A DNA stretch of 64,000 bases. Source: Bacteroidales bacterium 52_46 (GTDB lineage: Bacteria; Bacteroidota; Bacteroidia; Bacteroidales; Muribaculaceae). The stretch covers positions 150,153 to 214,152 of the forward strand of contig MNQK01000027.1 in assembly GCA_001915385.1 (NCBI GenBank). Reading direction: 5' to 3'. The notes beneath the pieces are model-generated. The model saw only the letters and a program-made list of their open reading frames with translations, was not told the DNA's origin and did not search any database. Position numbers and translations under genes: made by a program. Of the stretch, positions 16,880-25,765 are shown one piece after another; within the stretch, counting starts at the first letter, position 1, and each line of letters begins with the position of its first letter.

Positions 16880-17845
16880 ATGACGAAACATCAGACCATA
16901 TCTATACGCAACGACAATGGAACGGAAGTTTTAGCGCAGGCTCCTCTGATAATCTCGGCAAGCAGAGCTACCGACATTCCGGCGTTTTATGCCGACTGGT
17001 TTTTCCGCCGGCTTGACAACGGCTACCTCAGGTGGCGTAATCCTTTCTCGGGGCACGATAGCTATGTATCGTTCAAGAATTCCCGCTTCATCGTTTTCTG
17101 GTCAAAGAATCCTGCGCCTCTGTTATCTCATCTATCCCGGCTTAAAGAGCGAGAAATCGGGTGCTATATACAATATACTCTTAATGATTACGAGTCCGAA
17201 GGCCTTGAACCAAATGTTCCCACCTTAACGCAACGTATTGATACCTTCCATCGACTCGTTGATGCTCTCGGCATGGGAGCGGTAGTATGGCGTTTTGACC
17301 CGCTTATTCTTACTGACAGAATAAACATTGATACTTTATGTGACAAAATCTCACGCATCGCCGATGCCTTGGTCGGCTATACGGAAAAACTCGTTTTCAG
17401 TTTCGCCGACATTGAGTCGTATAAAAAAGTGTCGCGCAATCTCAGGCATAGCGGCATCAATTATCGTGAATGGGATAAAACGACTATGCGCGAATTTGCA
17501 TCGCGACTCTCGACGTTGAACCGTGATAACTGGAATTTCAACCTGGCAACGTGCGCCGAAGCAATTGATCTTTCGGAATATGACATCGAGCATAACCGTT
17601 GCATCGACCCGGAACTGATCAGCCGTCTTGCCCCCGATGATGCCGTTCTGCAGAATTTCCTTTATAACGCAAAGACCGACAGTGGCCAACGTAAGGCGTG
17701 CGGCTGCATTCTCTCAAAAGACATCGGCGCTTACAACACTTGCACGCACGGTTGTCTCTACTGCTATGCCAACTCTTCTTCCACCTCGGCATTTGAAAAT
17801 TATAAGAAATCTATCGCTAATCCGAATATTGACTCAATAATATAA
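16880..17845 (+). CDS. DUF1848 family protein with C-terminal Fe-S cysteine cluster
   Basis: About 321 residues. The start region (PLIISASRATDIPAFYADWFF) and WSKNPAPLL are characteristic of DUF1848. The C-terminus carries CTHGCLYCYA, a CxxxCxxC cluster expected to bind a 4Fe-4S centre, preceded by another CGC. DUF1848 proteins are distantly related in style to radical-SAM/photolyase-like enzymes but their reaction is unknown. It stands alone on the plus strand and is followed by a strong hairpin. Start chosen at MTKHQ (16880) because the -7 box lies directly upstream. Confidence 0.8.
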   Translation: MTKHQTISIRNDNGTEVLAQAPLIISASRATDIPAFYADWFFRRLDNGYLRWRNPFSGHDSYVSFKNSRFIVFWSKNPAPLLSHLSRLKEREIGCYIQYTLNDYESEGLEPNVPTLTQRIDTFHRLVDALGMGAVVWRFDPLILTDRINIDTLCDKISRIADALVGYTEKLVFSFADIESYKKVSRNLRHSGINYREWDKTTMREFASRLSTLNRDNWNFNLATCAEAIDLSEYDIEHNRCIDPELISRLAPDDAVLQNFLYNAKTDSGQRKACGCILSKDIGAYNTCTHGCLYCYANSSSTSAFENYKKSIANPNIDSII

Positions 17846-17963
17846 TTCATGAATTACACACCCAATATACGGAAATCATCACAAACCTTTTTCAGCGTAT
17901 TGCAAAAAGCAAAGGATTGGTTTGCCTCGCTCAAGGTTTAATCACGGTGGTCGACCAATAGAT

Positions 17964-18003
17964 TAGCCTCGGAGAGGCGTATTTAAACGCCCCCGCGAGG
18001 CTA
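17964..18003. terminator. Bidirectional hairpin between DUF1848 and the GH66 gene
   Basis: TAGCCTCG (17964-17971) pairs perfectly with CGAGGCTA (17996-18003), with an inner GGCGT/ACGCC pairing. It lies between convergent genes. No long T-run follows, so it may act as a terminator aided by other factors. Confidence 0.5.
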
Positions 18004-18018
18004 TCATCATTAACCGCC

Positions 18019-20049
18019 TTATTCAAATACAAGCATTGACCAGTAGCGCAACGACGGAACCGTGACCGTGACGGCATTGCCCTGCTGTACGAACGGAAGC
18101 TCTACCGGCACGCACGCGTCGCTGTCAGGCGACGCCACCCACACGCGCGATACCATCCTGTCCACATCTATGCTCAGTTTGATATTTGTGGTAAGTTCCG
18201 GCTCAGGCTGGTCGGCTTTGAGGTCGCGCCAGCTCAGCGAGTTTACTTTGCGGAAATTCAACAGATGATATACGAGCTGACCCTTCTGCGTCTCGGTACC
18301 GCGCACTACAATCCTGCGCGGTTGCGGACCTTTCTGATAGTTCCACACGCTCACGGCCGGAGTATCCGCCATAGGAGTGATATTCGGCGTAAGTTCACGC
18401 TTAGTGTCGTAAATCAGCGTTTCATAAGCGGTAGCGAAGTCGTAATATCTTGTTATTGACTCCGTCAACCCCGAGCCGATGCGCAGATTGGTATTGGGGA
18501 AGTACTCATTGCATAGCATATTGCCTCCCGAACCAAGTTCAAGATGGCCGGCACCGAGAGCGAATATGCATGCATCCGTAAGCAGTACACCGTGCGGATT
18601 GAACTCCTTGCCCCAGTTGTCTTTGCCATAATCATAGTTCATATAGTTGGCGAATACCGTGCGCACCGTATTGCCCGACGCCTTGTCGTTGTCAAACACA
18701 ATCCAGTACAGATCCATGAACGAATGCGTATCGGCCCAGCATTCATTATAGCATACGTCAATCACACCCGAAGAAGCAATGCCCGAAGCACCGTATTTCG
18801 ATACACTGTTCATGATAAGTCTCTTATCCGGATGGCCGTTTTTAAGTGCCTTCAGCAGCGAGGGAAATCTGTCGCAAAGGTTGAACCGGTTGCCCCAGTA
18901 GTCGTATGTATCGTCGCCTCGGTATCCGACCTGGTCAACCTGAAAACCGTCGAAATCGAGATTGTCATACACCTCGCGGTTGCGCCCCACCAGATAAGCC
19001 TGCCATTCGGCATTTCCCGGGTCAACGAACGATATGTTGCTCTTCCACTCTTTTGGCAAAGTGTGATAATCCTTTTGCGAATGATTGCCGTCACGGTAAT
19101 AATACCACTCCTCTTTCACCCCGTCGGCGGCCGCACCTGCATTTTCAAGCGCTCCGAAACCGAGATTGTAGAAAAACGACTCCATATTGAAAGCATGCTG
19201 CACTTCGATATTCTTCTTGACCACTTCCAGCGACACCTCACGGCGCGCTATGTCGGTGTACACGGCATCGCCGCAATAAGGTCTGTGGTGGCTCAGGTGC
19301 CAGTCCTGGAACTGCACGGCATTGATATGGCGCCGGTTGAGAAACGCGATGTCACCGGTCACTCCGTCAAGTCTCGACGGCTCATACCACGCCGTGTAGC
19401 CGTAACGCGGGAAACGTTTCCAGTCCGACGACACATCCACTCCGATCGAGCCGTGGATATGCTCGTTGCCGTCGGCATCAAGTGAATATACATCCACGAG
19501 ATACCCCTCGAAATCATCGGCCGGAGGAGTCCACGCCCACCATTCCTGCACCAGAGGATGCTCCTCAATGACATCTGCGCCACGGCGGTAACGCACCGTC
19601 GCTCCCGGCACATCCCTGAACTTGGAAGCCTGTATCCACACCTCCTGTCCCGGCACATACCGCGCCTTGTCTGTCCAAAGGTCAAACTCATCTATCGAGG
19701 ATACCCCTGCCGGACGTTTTATATCCTGTGATACCTCCACCCTGTCAGGCGATTCAAGGAGCTGGTAATAGGAATTCCCCTCGTTGACGAGGTCTTTGTT
19801 GCCTGCGGGGCCGAGACGCAATGGCGTCCCCCCCTCGCCTTTATCTGAAATACAGAAATACGTTCCGTCGGCCACATTCAGCGTAGCTACATGGAAACTT
19901 CCGTCAGGCATAGCCGTCATAGGTACGGCCGATACCGGAGGCCACTGTATATTTTTATCTCCCGTAGCTATCTCAAGTGACTGGGCGCTGGCAATATTGG
20001 CGGCCGTCAGCATGGCCGGAACTATGAGCAGTCTGCGAAATCTGTTCAT
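18019..20049 (-). CDS. GH66 family glycoside hydrolase (dextranase-like)
   Basis: 676 residues with a Sec signal (LTAANIASA) and no lipobox. An N-terminal beta domain with YVPGQEVWI is followed by a TIM barrel opening at YGYTAWYEPS. FDGFQVDQVG supplies the probable nucleophile Asp372, and VCYNECWAD the probable acid/base Glu436, as in GH66 endodextranases that cleave alpha-1,6-glucan. A C-terminal beta domain ends the protein. The start overlaps the SusF-like gene's stop by four bases (ATGA), so it is coupled to the two glucan-binding proteins upstream. Periplasmic or cell-surface action on dextran is inferred. Cycloisomaltooligosaccharide synthase activity, also in GH66, is less likely without the usual inserted binding module. 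Confidence 0.8.
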   Translation of the reverse strand: MNRFRRLLIVPAMLTAANIASAQSLEIATGDKNIQWPPVSAVPMTAMPDGSFHVATLNVADGTYFCISDKGEGGTPLRLGPAGNKDLVNEGNSYYQLLESPDRVEVSQDIKRPAGVSSIDEFDLWTDKARYVPGQEVWIQASKFRDVPGATVRYRRGADVIEEHPLVQEWWAWTPPADDFEGYLVDVYSLDADGNEHIHGSIGVDVSSDWKRFPRYGYTAWYEPSRLDGVTGDIAFLNRRHINAVQFQDWHLSHHRPYCGDAVYTDIARREVSLEVVKKNIEVQHAFNMESFFYNLGFGALENAGAAADGVKEEWYYYRDGNHSQKDYHTLPKEWKSNISFVDPGNAEWQAYLVGRNREVYDNLDFDGFQVDQVGYRGDDTYDYWGNRFNLCDRFPSLLKALKNGHPDKRLIMNSVSKYGASGIASSGVIDVCYNECWADTHSFMDLYWIVFDNDKASGNTVRTVFANYMNYDYGKDNWGKEFNPHGVLLTDACIFALGAGHLELGSGGNMLCNEYFPNTNLRIGSGLTESITRYYDFATAYETLIYDTKRELTPNITPMADTPAVSVWNYQKGPQPRRIVVRGTETQKGQLVYHLLNFRKVNSLSWRDLKADQPEPELTTNIKLSIDVDRMVSRVWVASPDSDACVPVELPFVQQGNAVTVTVPSLRYWSMLVFE

Positions 20050-21365
20050 CTTACAATGAGTTTAAATGTTTTTAAATCAACCACAACGATATATATTCCG
20101 GGAGAGACCGACGTGCGGGCCGACGTAGATATAACCCGGCCATATACATCGGCGACTGAAACATGCCCGTACTCCCCCTCAACCGTGATGTCACGTCCCT
20201 CGACAGAAACACGTACACCGGAATCATCTGTAATATTTTCCGCTCCGGTTACGGTCATCATGGCCGACACCGACGGAGTGTTGCCGCTGAAATCGGCCAG
20301 CACATTATAATTTCCTGTCTGGCCGACCGTATAACTGTTTCCGTGCATGGGAGCGACATTGCCTGTGGCGCCCGACGATATGTCGACATCGGTATTCGGG
20401 CTGAAACAATACTCTTCCGGGCATGACTCATCGGCATAAAGTTTGTAATAATTACCTTTTTCCATATACACCTGCCCGGAAAAACGCCCTTCTTCGCCTC
20501 CGTATGCCTGCAACGGCGTTACCTTGCCGTCAAGCGAACGCACAAACAGCCGCTTCGGCACCGCGCCGAAATAAAGATGGCGTCCGCTGCGGTCGGCCGC
20601 AACGACATAGCGCCCGCTTGCTGCCGTAAATGCTCCGGCAAGTGAGGGACCTGCCTGCGCGGACACCGTCACCGACGGCTCCTGCATATTGAACCGCAGC
20701 GTGTACCGTCCGCTATGCGGCACTATGAATTTATGGTCATTCTCACCGTTTTCATTATATACAAGCCCGTGACGACCGTCTGTGAACGCCTCGTCGTGAG
20801 CAGGAGCATTGTAGCACGGCGACCAGTTGTTGCCTGCAAGAAACTTTATTTCGCCGGCCTGAAGCAATCCTGTCCATTCCACTACGCCCTCATCATCGGC
20901 AAATACCGGAATATTCTGCGACGGACTGCTCCACCCGCGCACCGCCGATCCGACCATCAGCATGACGGGACGGCGGAACTTGATAGTCATGGGATTTGTC
21001 GACATGTTGGCGATGATACGGCATTCCCCGACTTCTGGATTCCAGAACTTAAAATCATACCGTCCCTGACCCGATGAATTATCGACCAACGTATAAGTCT
21101 GCCCCGCTTCCACCCGCTGATTCTCATTCTCCGCCACAAGAGAAGAATTGTAATCGCCAAGGCGGTTAAGGAATTTGAACTCACCTTCACCAAGATAACC
21201 GTCCCAGATAAAGGTGCCATAGCCAATCGAAACCATCTCCTCCGGCAGATCGGGAGTCCATTGCCCGTCAGTAGCGGCAGGCCCGACAATATAGAGGTGG
21301 TTCATGTCGACAGCCGTGGCACCCGCGGCTATCGACAAAGATATAAACAGTTGAAAAAATCTCAT
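20046..21365 (-). CDS. SusF/SusE-like glucan-binding protein with C-terminal sorting-like domain
   Basis: 439 residues: signal peptide (about 1-18, no lipobox Cys), then tandem SusE/SusF-type beta-sandwich domains (NHLYIVGPAATDGQW; VMLMVGSAVRGWS), recognisable by the repeated glycan-binding fold with conserved Trp. The end, from DSGVRVSVEGRDITVEG to GIYIVVVDLKTFKLIVR, resembles the type A C-terminal sorting domain of the type IX secretion system. SusE/F proteins are normally lipoproteins binding starch at the surface. Here attachment by a sorting domain instead is unusual. It lies between the smaller SusE-like protein and GH66 in one transcription unit. Confidence 0.65.
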   Translation of the reverse strand: MRFFQLFISLSIAAGATAVDMNHLYIVGPAATDGQWTPDLPEEMVSIGYGTFIWDGYLGEGEFKFLNRLGDYNSSLVAENENQRVEAGQTYTLVDNSSGQGRYDFKFWNPEVGECRIIANMSTNPMTIKFRRPVMLMVGSAVRGWSSPSQNIPVFADDEGVVEWTGLLQAGEIKFLAGNNWSPCYNAPAHDEAFTDGRHGLVYNENGENDHKFIVPHSGRYTLRFNMQEPSVTVSAQAGPSLAGAFTAASGRYVVAADRSGRHLYFGAVPKRLFVRSLDGKVTPLQAYGGEEGRFSGQVYMEKGNYYKLYADESCPEEYCFSPNTDVDISSGATGNVAPMHGNSYTVGQTGNYNVLADFSGNTPSVSAMMTVTGAENITDDSGVRVSVEGRDITVEGEYGHVSVADVYGRVISTSARTSVSPGIYIVVVDLKTFKLIVR

Positions 21366-21410
21366 TGTATGATTATAGGGTGGATGCTGTTGAAGCGATT
21401 AGACAATCTC

Positions 21411-22298
21411 TTAAAATATTATTTTCTGTGCTTTGCCACCGGATACCTTGATTACCAGAGCACCTTTTTCGGGATTTGTCACACGCATACCCTGCATATT
21501 GTAATAGACAGCTTCCACCGATGCGTCGACCTCTATTTCAGCCACGCCAGCTGATGACGGAAGGATACTGATTGTATTGTCGACAATATTGGCTGTAACA
21601 TCATACTTTCCGGCGGTCGTGATTTCCCACTGGTTGTCGCCGTCGGCATTAAGTATCATCTTCGTCGCGTCGTTAGCATCGCGGAAATACCAGTATTTGC
21701 CGTTCCATGTTCCGGCGCCCTTGATAGCCCAGTTTATTTTAAATACTCCGGCATTCATCATTTCGTCCTTGGCAGTGAATACGTATGGCTCTGCTGCATT
21801 TTGACGCATGACGTGTCCCTGGTCACAGCTATAGTTTGACTCGAATGTGCTGCCTACCATAAACAGCGCGCAATACGGGATATGCGTCTGCTGGTATTCC
21901 GACTTCACTATTGTTGCGGTGAGCGACTCGGTGTCGACATTAATGAGATAGTTGGCACTCTCGGTCACATGTATTTTATTATCATCTCCGTCCACCATCA
22001 GCGATACTTTCCCTTCTGCATCAGGGGTAGCATTTGCCGAGACCGAATGAAATTCTTTATTGCCGAAATCGTATGTAGTGAGAAATTTGAAATCCTTGTC
22101 TGCTTCAAGGTATACGGTCCCGGTATAGACCTTGTCATTTTCCGCAGTCGCTACAAGTGCGGTAGCATCGTCAAGCGACCACCCGTAAGATAAAGCATCG
22201 CCTGCAAGGAAAAGTAAATCCTGACGGTTCTGAGCATTCATGGTAGAGGCACCTGCAAGCATAATGGCGCCGATTGTTAGTTTGGTAAAGATTTTCAT
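21411..22298 (-). CDS. SusE/F-like secreted glucan-binding protein
   Basis: 295 residues with a signal peptide ending near STMNAQ. Two SusE/F-type sandwich domains follow (about 25-125 and 130-245), the second starting CALFMVGSTFESNYS. The C-terminus, EAVYYNMQGMRVTNPEKGALVIKV, resembles a short type IX sorting tail. It is the first gene of the glucan unit, 45 bases before the 439-residue SusF-like gene, and has a good -7 box upstream. A carbohydrate-binding role is inferred from fold-level similarity and the neighbouring GH66. Confidence 0.6.
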   Translation of the reverse strand: MKIFTKLTIGAIMLAGASTMNAQNRQDLLFLAGDALSYGWSLDDATALVATAENDKVYTGTVYLEADKDFKFLTTYDFGNKEFHSVSANATPDAEGKVSLMVDGDDNKIHVTESANYLINVDTESLTATIVKSEYQQTHIPYCALFMVGSTFESNYSCDQGHVMRQNAAEPYVFTAKDEMMNAGVFKINWAIKGAGTWNGKYWYFRDANDATKMILNADGDNQWEITTAGKYDVTANIVDNTISILPSSAGVAEIEVDASVEAVYYNMQGMRVTNPEKGALVIKVSGGKAQKIIF

Positions 22299-22341
22299 AA
22301 GCTTATATTTAAAGTTAAGTATCTCTAAAAAAATGACAATA

Positions 22342-22349
22342 CAAAATTA
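22342..22349 (-). promoter_or_regulatory. -7 promoter box of the SusE/F-GH66 unit
   Basis: Minus-strand TAATTTTG matches TAnnTTTG, giving a leader of about 37 bases before the ATG at 22298. It probably drives the three-gene unit down to GH66. Confidence 0.55.
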
Positions 22350-22508
22350 ACATTGAAATATCCGAAATTTACATCAAAATGTGACAATGGAGTAAATATG
22401 TAGTCAATACACCTGTATTCATAACAATAACATTCTAATAACCATCAGTTTACCATTCAACTTCAACCGCAAAAATATAGTAATTGAAATGCCCGTAAAC
22501 ATATAGCG

Positions 22509-22544
22509 AGGCGATTGACCGATAGCTATATCAGTCAATCGCCT
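22509..22544. repeat. Perfect 11-bp inverted repeat (hairpin)
   Basis: AGGCGATTGAC (22509-22519) pairs with GTCAATCGCCT (22534-22544) across a 14-base loop. It lies downstream of the DUF4332 gene on the minus strand and may end its transcript. No T-run is present. Confidence 0.5.
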
Positions 22545-22568
22545 GCAATATAAAACTACAGCTGCTAA

Positions 22569-22594
22569 TAGTAGCCGCGGTTTGTAACCGCGGA
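22569..22594. repeat. REP-like palindrome, TAGTAGCCGCGG family
   Basis: TAGTAGCCGCGG followed by a short spacer and ACCGCGGA. The same unit occurs at 23149-23226 and 48946-49018 in this window, always intergenic and able to form a CCGCGG-stem hairpin. This is a single, unpaired copy. Confidence 0.7.
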
Positions 22595-22630
22595 AAAACC
22601 GGTAAAAAATTCCCTTCTGACAGCACTATA

Positions 22631-23038
22631 TCAGTATGTCATCACGGGAGCAATCTCCTTGGCCTGCTCTATCATGCGCTCTATTTCCGACACAGCGGGC
22701 ACACGGTTGCAAAGATTTTTTGCATCATTGACTTCGACAAGGCGTTCATGCAGATTAGCAGCCACACGGTGACGCAACTCCTTGACGGTATCCACTCCGG
22801 CAGCTTCGAGCAATTCGGCAAACTGTCCTGCCACCCCTTTGATTCGGAACAAATCGGCATGGTTGGCCCATTTCAATATCAGTTTTTCAGATATGCCGGT
22901 TTCTTCGGCCAGCGCGGCACGGCCTTTCTTTGATGCGGCCTTGTCAAGCAAATCTTCTGTCGTCTTCACGCCTGCAGCCTCAAGCTTACGGGCAAATGCC
23001 CCGCCTATTCCTTCTATTTCTTCAATCTTGTATGCCAT
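22631..23038 (-). CDS. DUF4332 helix-hairpin-helix protein
   Basis: 135 residues. Two helix-hairpin-helix repeats are visible, IEGIGGAFARKLEAAGVKTTEDLL (split as IEGIGGAFARKL and AAGVKTTEDLL) and IKGVAGQFAELL with AAGVDTVKELR. This matches DUF4332, a small family thought to bind nucleic acid non-specifically. It lacks membrane segments and cysteines except one, so it is cytoplasmic. It stands alone, flanked on both sides by REP-like palindromes. The function beyond probable DNA/RNA binding is unknown. Confidence 0.8.
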   Translation of the reverse strand: MAYKIEEIEGIGGAFARKLEAAGVKTTEDLLDKAASKKGRAALAEETGISEKLILKWANHADLFRIKGVAGQFAELLEAAGVDTVKELRHRVAANLHERLVEVNDAKNLCNRVPAVSEIERMIEQAKEIAPVMTY

Positions 23039-23127
23039 AGCGTTAGATTTTTAATGTGTGTCTATAATTAACAATCAAGCACAACGGTTTGTTGTAAAAA
23101 ATACCTAAGCAAAGTTGACCGGGGGAA

Positions 23128-23252
23128 GGTGTTGCAGAACTATACTTTCCGCGGTTAAAAACCGCGGCTACTATGCAAAGTTTCTGATAATCAGCTACGT
23201 AGTAGCCGTGGTTCTCAACCGCGGAAAGCTAAAACCGAGTTTTGCAACATCC
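23128..23252. repeat. Palindromic element with TGTTGCAGAACT ends carrying two CCGCGG hairpins
   Basis: The ends GGTGTTGCAGAACT (23128-23141) and AGTTTTGCAACATCC (23238-23252) are inverted copies. Inside are two facing REP-like units, CCGCGGTTAAAAACCGCGG and TAGTAGCCGTGGTTCTCAACC. Its architecture matches the elements at 45784-46215 and 50823-50949, which have similar ends but different interiors. Confidence 0.7.
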
Positions 23253-23289
23253 ACAGTAATTTTCTGTAATAAAGGTTGTCACTTATAAT

Positions 23290-23320
23290 TTTGAACAGTT
23301 GCCTAAAATTAGTAGCTTTG
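23290..23320 (+). promoter_or_regulatory. Promoter of the esterase gene
   Basis: A -33 TTTG (23290-23293) and a -7 TAGCTTTG (23313-23320) are separated by 19 bases, an excellent Bacteroidetes promoter. The implied start near 23327 supports translation from the ATG at 23355 rather than from further upstream. Confidence 0.7.
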
Positions 23321-23354
23321 CAGCAAAAGATTGATATTAGAATTTAAATTAAAT

Positions 23355-24290
23355 ATGAGAAAAACTGTATCAGCCCTAATTTTTTGCATGGTGGCATTTA
23401 TGTCATCATGGGCTTCCAGCAAGACAACCGAGATTTACAACATCGCCGGAAACGACACACTGCGTCTCGACTTCTACCCTGCGGCATCACCCGCGCCCTC
23501 TCCCGTAATGATTTTTGCTTTCGGTGGAGGATTTAAAGGTGGCGACCGAGCCGATAGCTCCTACATCCCCATGTTTGAATATCTGACCCGCAACGGCGTG
23601 GCAGTCGTATCGGTCGACTACCGCACTCTGCTTAAAGACGTTCCCGCACAGGAAATGATGACACCCGAAGGCTTCAAGTCTCATCTCGCATCGGCCATAC
23701 AGGCCGCCACCACCGACTTCCTCACAGCCACCGGCTATGTCATATCAAAATCTTCACAGTGGAATATCGACCCTGACCTGATTTTCGCATGCGGCTCGAG
23801 TGCCGGAGCCATAACCGTACTCCAGGCCGAAGACACATTGTGCAACGACAAGATATATTACGCCGGCGTCGGCCTTCCCCACGATTTCAATTACGCAGGT
23901 GTCATATCGATGGCTGGAGCCGTATGCTCCGACGGAGCGCCGCAGTGGCAGATGACCCCATGCCCCATCCTGCTGTTCCACGGCGACGCCGACAGCGTGG
24001 TGCCATTCGAGAAAGCCACTTTGGGCGACTTCGGACTCTGGGGTTCCAAATCCATAAGCACTGCGCTCAGACAGAAAGAGATTCCCCACGCTTTCCACCG
24101 CGTCAACGGCGCGTCACATGAGATAGCTATCGCGCCGTGCACTGGATATTGCGGCGAAATCTATGATTTTATACGAGCCGTATGCAACCGCACGTTCAAT
24201 AAAATCGAAGAAACCGTATCGTCCGTACCCGGCCTCAACGGCTACAAAACCGACTTCACCATCGTCGACTATATCAAATCCAATCTCTGA
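23355..24290 (+). CDS. Secreted alpha/beta hydrolase (carboxylesterase/lipase-like)
   Basis: About 311 residues from MRKTVSALIF with a Sec signal ending near SSWASS. The oxyanion-loop segment FAFGGGFKGG, the nucleophile elbow GSSAG (Ser149), HGDADSVVPF (Asp) and NGASHEIA (His) define a complete catalytic triad of the BD-FAE/carboxylesterase type. Such proteins remove acetyl or feruloyl groups from polysaccharides or hydrolyse small esters. Its position next to the glucan genes fits a polysaccharide role, but it is transcribed from its own promoter on the opposite strand. The substrate is unknown. Confidence 0.8.
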   Translation: MRKTVSALIFCMVAFMSSWASSKTTEIYNIAGNDTLRLDFYPAASPAPSPVMIFAFGGGFKGGDRADSSYIPMFEYLTRNGVAVVSVDYRTLLKDVPAQEMMTPEGFKSHLASAIQAATTDFLTATGYVISKSSQWNIDPDLIFACGSSAGAITVLQAEDTLCNDKIYYAGVGLPHDFNYAGVISMAGAVCSDGAPQWQMTPCPILLFHGDADSVVPFEKATLGDFGLWGSKSISTALRQKEIPHAFHRVNGASHEIAIAPCTGYCGEIYDFIRAVCNRTFNKIEETVSSVPGLNGYKTDFTIVDYIKSNL

Positions 24291-24296
24291 CCTGAC

Positions 24297-25667
24297 TCAC
24301 GCCAGTCTGATAAGCTCGGGAATATAGCAACTCACCTTCCGCGGAATATCTTCCCCCGGAAGCGTCACTTCTGTATCGCGGTCGGCAAAGATCATTGCCA
24401 CCCGGTTGCCGCTCTCGTCATCGGTCTTTGTCACCACGAGGACTTCGGCCTCACCATTGCGGTAGCGGTCAAAATCATTGCGCCCGCGCCACATTGCCGG
24501 ATTGTCCCGGCGGAACGTCATCACATCGCAGACATAATTGAACAGACGGCGTTCCCGGTCATCATCCGCCTTAAGATGGCCCGACGTGCGTGATGCATTG
24601 TCGGGCTGGCCACCGTCGCAGTCGCGCGACAGATCGGCATACTCGTCGCCGTAATAGAGTGTCACGGGTCCCGGATAACCGGCAAGTATGGCAAAACGCG
24701 TCATCATGTTTATCTCATTCCCGTCGTCATAGAAATTGTCTGCCACCCGCACCCCGTCGTGATTGCTCAGAAACAGATTGGGCAGGACATCATCGGGAGA
24801 GTAACCGCGTTCCGAAGGGGGCGAATATACTCTTATCACATCATCCCAGCCATTTTCCAGCCCGCCGCAGCCTTCACCGTTCATAGCTCCCGACACAAGC
24901 TCTTTGCCGTCGAAATCAAACGCGCTCTTAAGTCCGCCGTCGCGGAATATACGCGAACTGATACCGGCGGCATCACTCCAGTCCTCGCCTACCATGTAGC
25001 CGAGTATTCCCCATTCTTTACCCTCGCTTCGGCGTCTGTCGCACAATTCCCTGACGGCCTGCGATATCTCGCACCAATAATTGTGACCGTCCTGACATAA
25101 CTGGTAGGCCTGGTCGAAACGCCATCCGTCAATCTCAAATTTGTCAATCCAGTAAGTGGCCACCTCCTTGAAATAATCAAGCGAGTCGGGATACTTCACA
25201 TTCCCCTCGCCACCCTCTTCGCCACGGTCGCTGAGAGTCGGCGTCGAATCGACTACATGACCCGATGGCGACGGTCCTGTCACCCCGCCATGATGGCCGA
25301 ACACCCCGTCAAGTATCACATACAAGCCTCGCTCGTGAGCCTTGCCTACCAATTCCCGGAGGTCATCCTCCGTGCCGAAATGGGGGTCTATTTTAAAATA
25401 ATCATTGGCAAAATAGCCCGTAGCCTGCAACTTCTCGCCGCCATCAGCCTCCGAACTGTCAAAGACAGGTGTTAGCCAGATGGCATTGACACCTATGCGT
25501 GCAATGTAGTCAAGAGCATGTATGATGCCGCGCAGATTGCCGTCTTTCCGCTCCCCGTCAGGCCCCCAGAGCTGGTCATAACCTTCAGCTCCGTCTCTTC
25601 CGTGGATAAACGAGCCCACCATTATCTGATATATCGTCAGTGCTCTCCAGTCTTCATTTGGTTTCAT
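24297..25667 (-). CDS. GH13 alpha-amylase family enzyme, cytoplasmic
   Basis: 456 residues beginning MKPNEDWRALTIYQIMVGSF with no signal peptide. GH13 blocks are present: region I VILDGVFGHHG, region II IDGWRFDQAY with nucleophile Asp185, region III MVGEDWSD with acid Glu228, and region IV FLSNHDGVR. It therefore hydrolyses or rearranges alpha-glucans inside the cell, perhaps oligosaccharides released by the exported GH66. It ends six bases from the convergent esterase gene. A 10-bp inverted repeat, ATAATTCTGT/ACAGAATTAT, at 25666-25711 overlaps its start codon and could be regulatory. GH13 subfamily is not assigned. Confidence 0.85.
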   Translation of the reverse strand: MKPNEDWRALTIYQIMVGSFIHGRDGAEGYDQLWGPDGERKDGNLRGIIHALDYIARIGVNAIWLTPVFDSSEADGGEKLQATGYFANDYFKIDPHFGTEDDLRELVGKAHERGLYVILDGVFGHHGGVTGPSPSGHVVDSTPTLSDRGEEGGEGNVKYPDSLDYFKEVATYWIDKFEIDGWRFDQAYQLCQDGHNYWCEISQAVRELCDRRRSEGKEWGILGYMVGEDWSDAAGISSRIFRDGGLKSAFDFDGKELVSGAMNGEGCGGLENGWDDVIRVYSPPSERGYSPDDVLPNLFLSNHDGVRVADNFYDDGNEINMMTRFAILAGYPGPVTLYYGDEYADLSRDCDGGQPDNASRTSGHLKADDDRERRLFNYVCDVMTFRRDNPAMWRGRNDFDRYRNGEAEVLVVTKTDDESGNRVAMIFADRDTEVTLPGEDIPRKVSCYIPELIRLA

Positions 25668-25765
25668 AATTCTGTCATTTATAATGATTACTAAGCTAAA
25701 AACAGAATTATGTCATGTATTGTTGCAGGTCAGTCCCGGCGGGAGCTGTAGCATCACCTGTCGAT

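Noticed and set aside
17849..17941. 30-residue frame MNYTPNIRKSSQTFFSVLQ after DUF1848
   Set aside because: Too short, with no ribosome site or family; possible but unsupported.
18544..19485. 313-residue plus-strand frame
   Set aside because: Antisense to GH66, which has clear catalytic motifs; an artefact of GC-rich codon use.
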